Under the pieces are notes generated by a model. That model saw only the letters and a list, made by a program, of their open reading frames with translations. It made no database searches and was not told the origin of the DNA. A stretch of 64,000 nt of DNA, from assembly GCA_032690845.1 (NCBI GenBank), contig CM064422.1:8308001-8372000 (forward strand). The letters run 5' to 3'. This stretch comes from Eleusine coracana subsp. coracana. Taxonomy: Eukaryota; Streptophyta; Magnoliopsida; Poales; Poaceae. Of the stretch, positions 61,271 to 64,000 are shown piece after piece; the stretch's first letter is position 1; each line of letters opens with the position of its first letter. The position numbers and the translations under genes were made by a program.

Positions 61271-62484
61271 GGAGTTACTGGAAGTTATTTGCGAAGGACA
61301 ATAAGACTAGAAGGTGAGCACTTTTTTGAATCGATTGCAATGATTCTTTTGTATGCAAATATTTTACCTGACAATTACATCATTTTACCTTTTTTCTTCA
61401 GGAGTTTTTCAATTGACTGTCTTGTCGGCCATCCTTCTGGTTACTGCTATCTTTCAATTGGCCATCAGAGACGCTTCTCTTCTACTCATCAGAGATACCA
61501 TCAACATCATCTGTGATGCCCATACTGTCTGGTAGTTCATCATCACCGGAGTTTGGCTTGTCTGCTGATTCATCATCGACTCTACTTCCTGCGTGCTTGT
61601 ATTGGCTGTATACTACCTATCTGCAGCAGAGTTTTCTTTTGCCTGTCTCTTGGTTCATCATCAACTCTGTCAGCAGGGTTTTTTAGTTTGATTCATCATC
61701 AGTTGATCTGTCTGCCTATATGCTACGTGTCTGTCAGCGGATTTCTTTAGCTTGTCTGCTGTTTCGTCATTAACTACTAACTATACTGAGTACCTCCTTT
61801 TACATGTTTGTATAGTAGGAGTACTACCTATATCTGCCTGTAGAGTTCAGCAACAATTTGAAATATGAAACTTGTAAGCTCATGTAACTGACATGGAAAT
61901 AACTAGTACTTCTGAAATCTGATTCTGTCCAGTGATCCTTAAATCCGACGCTCCTGCTATAGTTGAATCTCTTAATAGAAAGGCATATGTGCAGCTTTGA
62001 TGCCACAGGTTCAAGATATGGGTGTTCAACTGAGTGACTTTTAATGAGGTTGTATACATTCAGTCTTTCTTTTGGTGTTAATTAAATACTATTGATATAA
62101 GCTGATGAATGATGATGGTGTTAAACAGCTAGCAGCGACAGGAATCTGTGATAGCTGTTGTGCGCAGTCCTCCGGCTTATGGCACCGGACCGCGATCCGC
62201 AGTCTCTGCACTTCTGCAGCCAGCCGGCAAATACATTGTGCCTGTTCGATAATTAGGATTAAATTCCTCTATGGCATATTACTTGTCTTACTTTTCTAGT
62301 TTTTTAATTTACTTATCATTCTCGTATCTTAATATCATCTTTTTCTTTTTCTAATACATCTCTATATCTATTTTTTTCTTCTCATTTTCTACGCACCTAC
62401 TACTTTTCCTTAATCTCCGTGCTCCAATCCAAAACAACAAGTAATAGTACTAAACTATCAGTTGACCTGTTTGAAACCCTTCTA
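61271..62484 (+). other. Probable 3' UTR of the RIP gene with degenerate repeats
   Basis: Sequence after the stop. A GTGAGC at 61315 and TTTCTTCAG ending at 61402 could bound a 3' UTR intron. Between about 61530 and 61790 the words TTCATCATC and GTCTGC recur four or five times in a degenerate tandem pattern. No coding frame is supported. Confidence 0.4.
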
Positions 62485-63004
62485 AGAACATCTTCAATAA
62501 TACCTCTCAAATAAAATCTCCTACCACTTTTTTTGAGAGGTGGTTCTCAAGTCTCACATCTCAAACTTCATTCTCAATTCTAACAATTCTTTCTAAAACA
62601 CACCATCTTTTTTTGTCTAATCTATAAGTGAGAAGAAGAAATCACACTTTGATAGAAGAAACAGAACAGAGGAGTCGCAGCGCTAGTGCCAGCCGCCCCG
62701 TCGAAGGAGTAGGACAACAACTACGTGATGGCGACTTGCGCCTCATGCTGACCACGCTCGCCTAACACCATCCTCACCCATGCCCGCCATCATAGGAAGG
62801 AGGGTAGAGGTTGATGTAGGAGAGAAAAGGAAAAGGGATAGAAAAGTTAAAAAAAAAGGATGAGTCCCTCACTAGTTAGCTGATATTTGAAGGGGAGATA
62901 GGAGTGCTTCCAAACCTTAAATACGAGGCCTGCTAAAGTTTTATTTCAGACCAAACTCGTAAAGAAGTAGAGTAGAACGCCTATTTACCCGCTAGAGATG
63001 CTCT
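62485..63004. mobile_element. MITE-like element with AGAGCATCTC-type ends
   Basis: The left end AGAACATCTTCAATAATA and the reverse-complemented right end AGAGCATCTCTAGCGGGTAA form imperfect inverted repeats about 520 bp apart. Similar GAGCATCTC termini are frequent in grass non-autonomous elements. No open frame. Confidence 0.5.
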
Positions 63005-63120
63005 GACCTTTCGGTCGGAACTCAGCTACGATCGTGCGGCGCACCCTGCGGACTGCTGGTCTAGAGCATGAGGTCCTGTCTGGCAGTGGCTGCAAACGGC
63101 ACCACCTTCCCTGGCTAATA

Positions 63121-63908
63121 CTCCCTCCATCCCAAATTATTAGCATTTGTAGGATTCAAAGTTTTTCCAGATTATAAGCATTTGTGATGAGTGGACCCCA
63201 CAACAATTACTGTTCTCTCCTTCCCTCCACCGAACACCCCTCAGCTTTATCTGTTCCTTTCTCCTTTTCTTTTCCCTGTTGTACATCGATGTCTTGCCGG
63301 CGCACCTTGCCCTTGCTGAACGCATGCCACCCCTTGACCGAACGCACGCCGCCCACACCGCCGCACATCGTCACCAGCCGGCCGCTGCTTGCTTCGCCGC
63401 ACATCTCGCAGCCCCGCTCGCCCCACACCGCAAGCTTCGCTTGCCTCCAGCCTACGGCCCGGTCACCTGGCCAGCCACCTCGCCTTCGATAGTGAGTTCC
63501 ATGGAGGTGGATCTGGCGGCAGCGGCGAGCTCCAATGGCAATTTGGAGGCTCGGCGTGGACTTGTGGATGGCCCTCCATGGACTGCAACGCCATCGACAG
63601 ATCCTGGCGGCATCTTGCGCTCCATGATGTTGATGCGGCGGTGATAGCAGTCCTGTGTTATCGATCGGTGGGGGATCTAGGTTTCTGTCCAAGCGGCAGC
63701 AACAAATCGAGGTCTCCGTCCAGCGATGGTCGGGGGATCGAGGTCCCGTTCAGCGCCGGTTAGGGAACCAAGGCTGTCCTTACGCATTGTGGACAGAGCT
63801 TTTAATAGAGGCAAATTGGTCTTTTAATAGAGGCAAATTGGTCTTTTAACATCTCTGCTATTTTGTTATTGGAATTCTAAGAATGCTAATATATTGGGAT
63901 AGAGGCAG
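63121..63908 (+). mobile_element. Stowaway/mariner-type element with GC-rich interior
   Basis: The left end CTCCCTCCATCCCAAATTAT and the reverse-complemented right end CTGCCTCTATCCCAATATAT are inverted repeats, continued by TAGCATT(T/C) on both sides. TA dinucleotides flank the element (63119-63120 and 63909-63910). At 788 bp it is long for a Stowaway MITE. Its middle (about 63280-63760) is GC-rich and coding-like, unlike the AT-rich interiors of the other MITEs here. A 22-bp unit is duplicated in tandem near the right end (about 63800-63843). No transposase is seen. Confidence 0.75.
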
Positions 63909-63910
63909 TA

Positions 63911-64000
63911 TGAAGCTAGGGAGGGCGGCAGTGTGCTGTCGCTGCGCCCGCGAGGTGAGGTCCAAGACCGGAGGTTCAATTACAGAATCAAAAAGCAAAC
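63911..64000. other. Right edge, nothing recognised
   Basis: Ninety bases of mixed sequence with no supported feature. Confidence 0.4.

Overview
This is a nuclear plant genome window. GC-rich first exons grade into AT-rich introns, there is a degenerate Ty1/copia element, and there are many short MITEs (Stowaway type with TA duplications, hAT type with 8-bp duplications). The gene families, the GC gradient and an intracellular RIP-domain gene point to a grass, probably a panicoid such as sorghum or a relative. The grass call is inference; the plant call is solid because two nuclear genes encode plastid proteins.

Layout: the 3' end of a PIP5K gene (+, 22-1420) is followed by about 15 kb of repeat-rich intergenic DNA. 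That stretch holds two inverted copies of one Stowaway MITE (3929-4169, 4804-5037) and a full-length but inactivated copia element (6202-11501, LTRs and GCAAT target duplication intact). Next come an oxysterol-binding-protein-related gene (-, 16297-24143, 10 exons, 804 aa), 8.5 kb with little recognisable content, and a gene-dense block: MPS1-type spindle checkpoint kinase (-, 32709-37359), SET/MYND methyltransferase of the ASHR1 type (+, 38777-43463), plastid fibrillin (-, 44117-46444), plastid ribosomal protein S13 (-, 48006-49468), VTT-domain membrane protein (-, 50072-53432) and a single-exon F-box gene (+, 53860-55131). After 3.5 kb of AT-rich repeat-derived sequence lies a ribosome-inactivating-protein-domain gene (+, 59409-61270) with an unusual repetitive N-terminal exon that carries an in-frame stop. 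The window ends in MITE-rich DNA.

The genes are unrelated housekeeping or regulatory genes, not a pathway cluster. Exon models were built by hand from splice sites, and ORP, MPS1, ASHR1, S13 and VTT close in frame with family-like lengths. Two models do not close cleanly: the fibrillin gene has one extra base at the start of exon 3, and the RIP gene has one nonsense codon. The strongest structural observations are two members of one hAT-like MITE family with perfect 8-bp target duplications, one of them ending about 32 bp from the ASHR1 start codon; a 13-bp target duplication around a 30-nt poly(A)-tailed insertion; and the RIP gene architecture.
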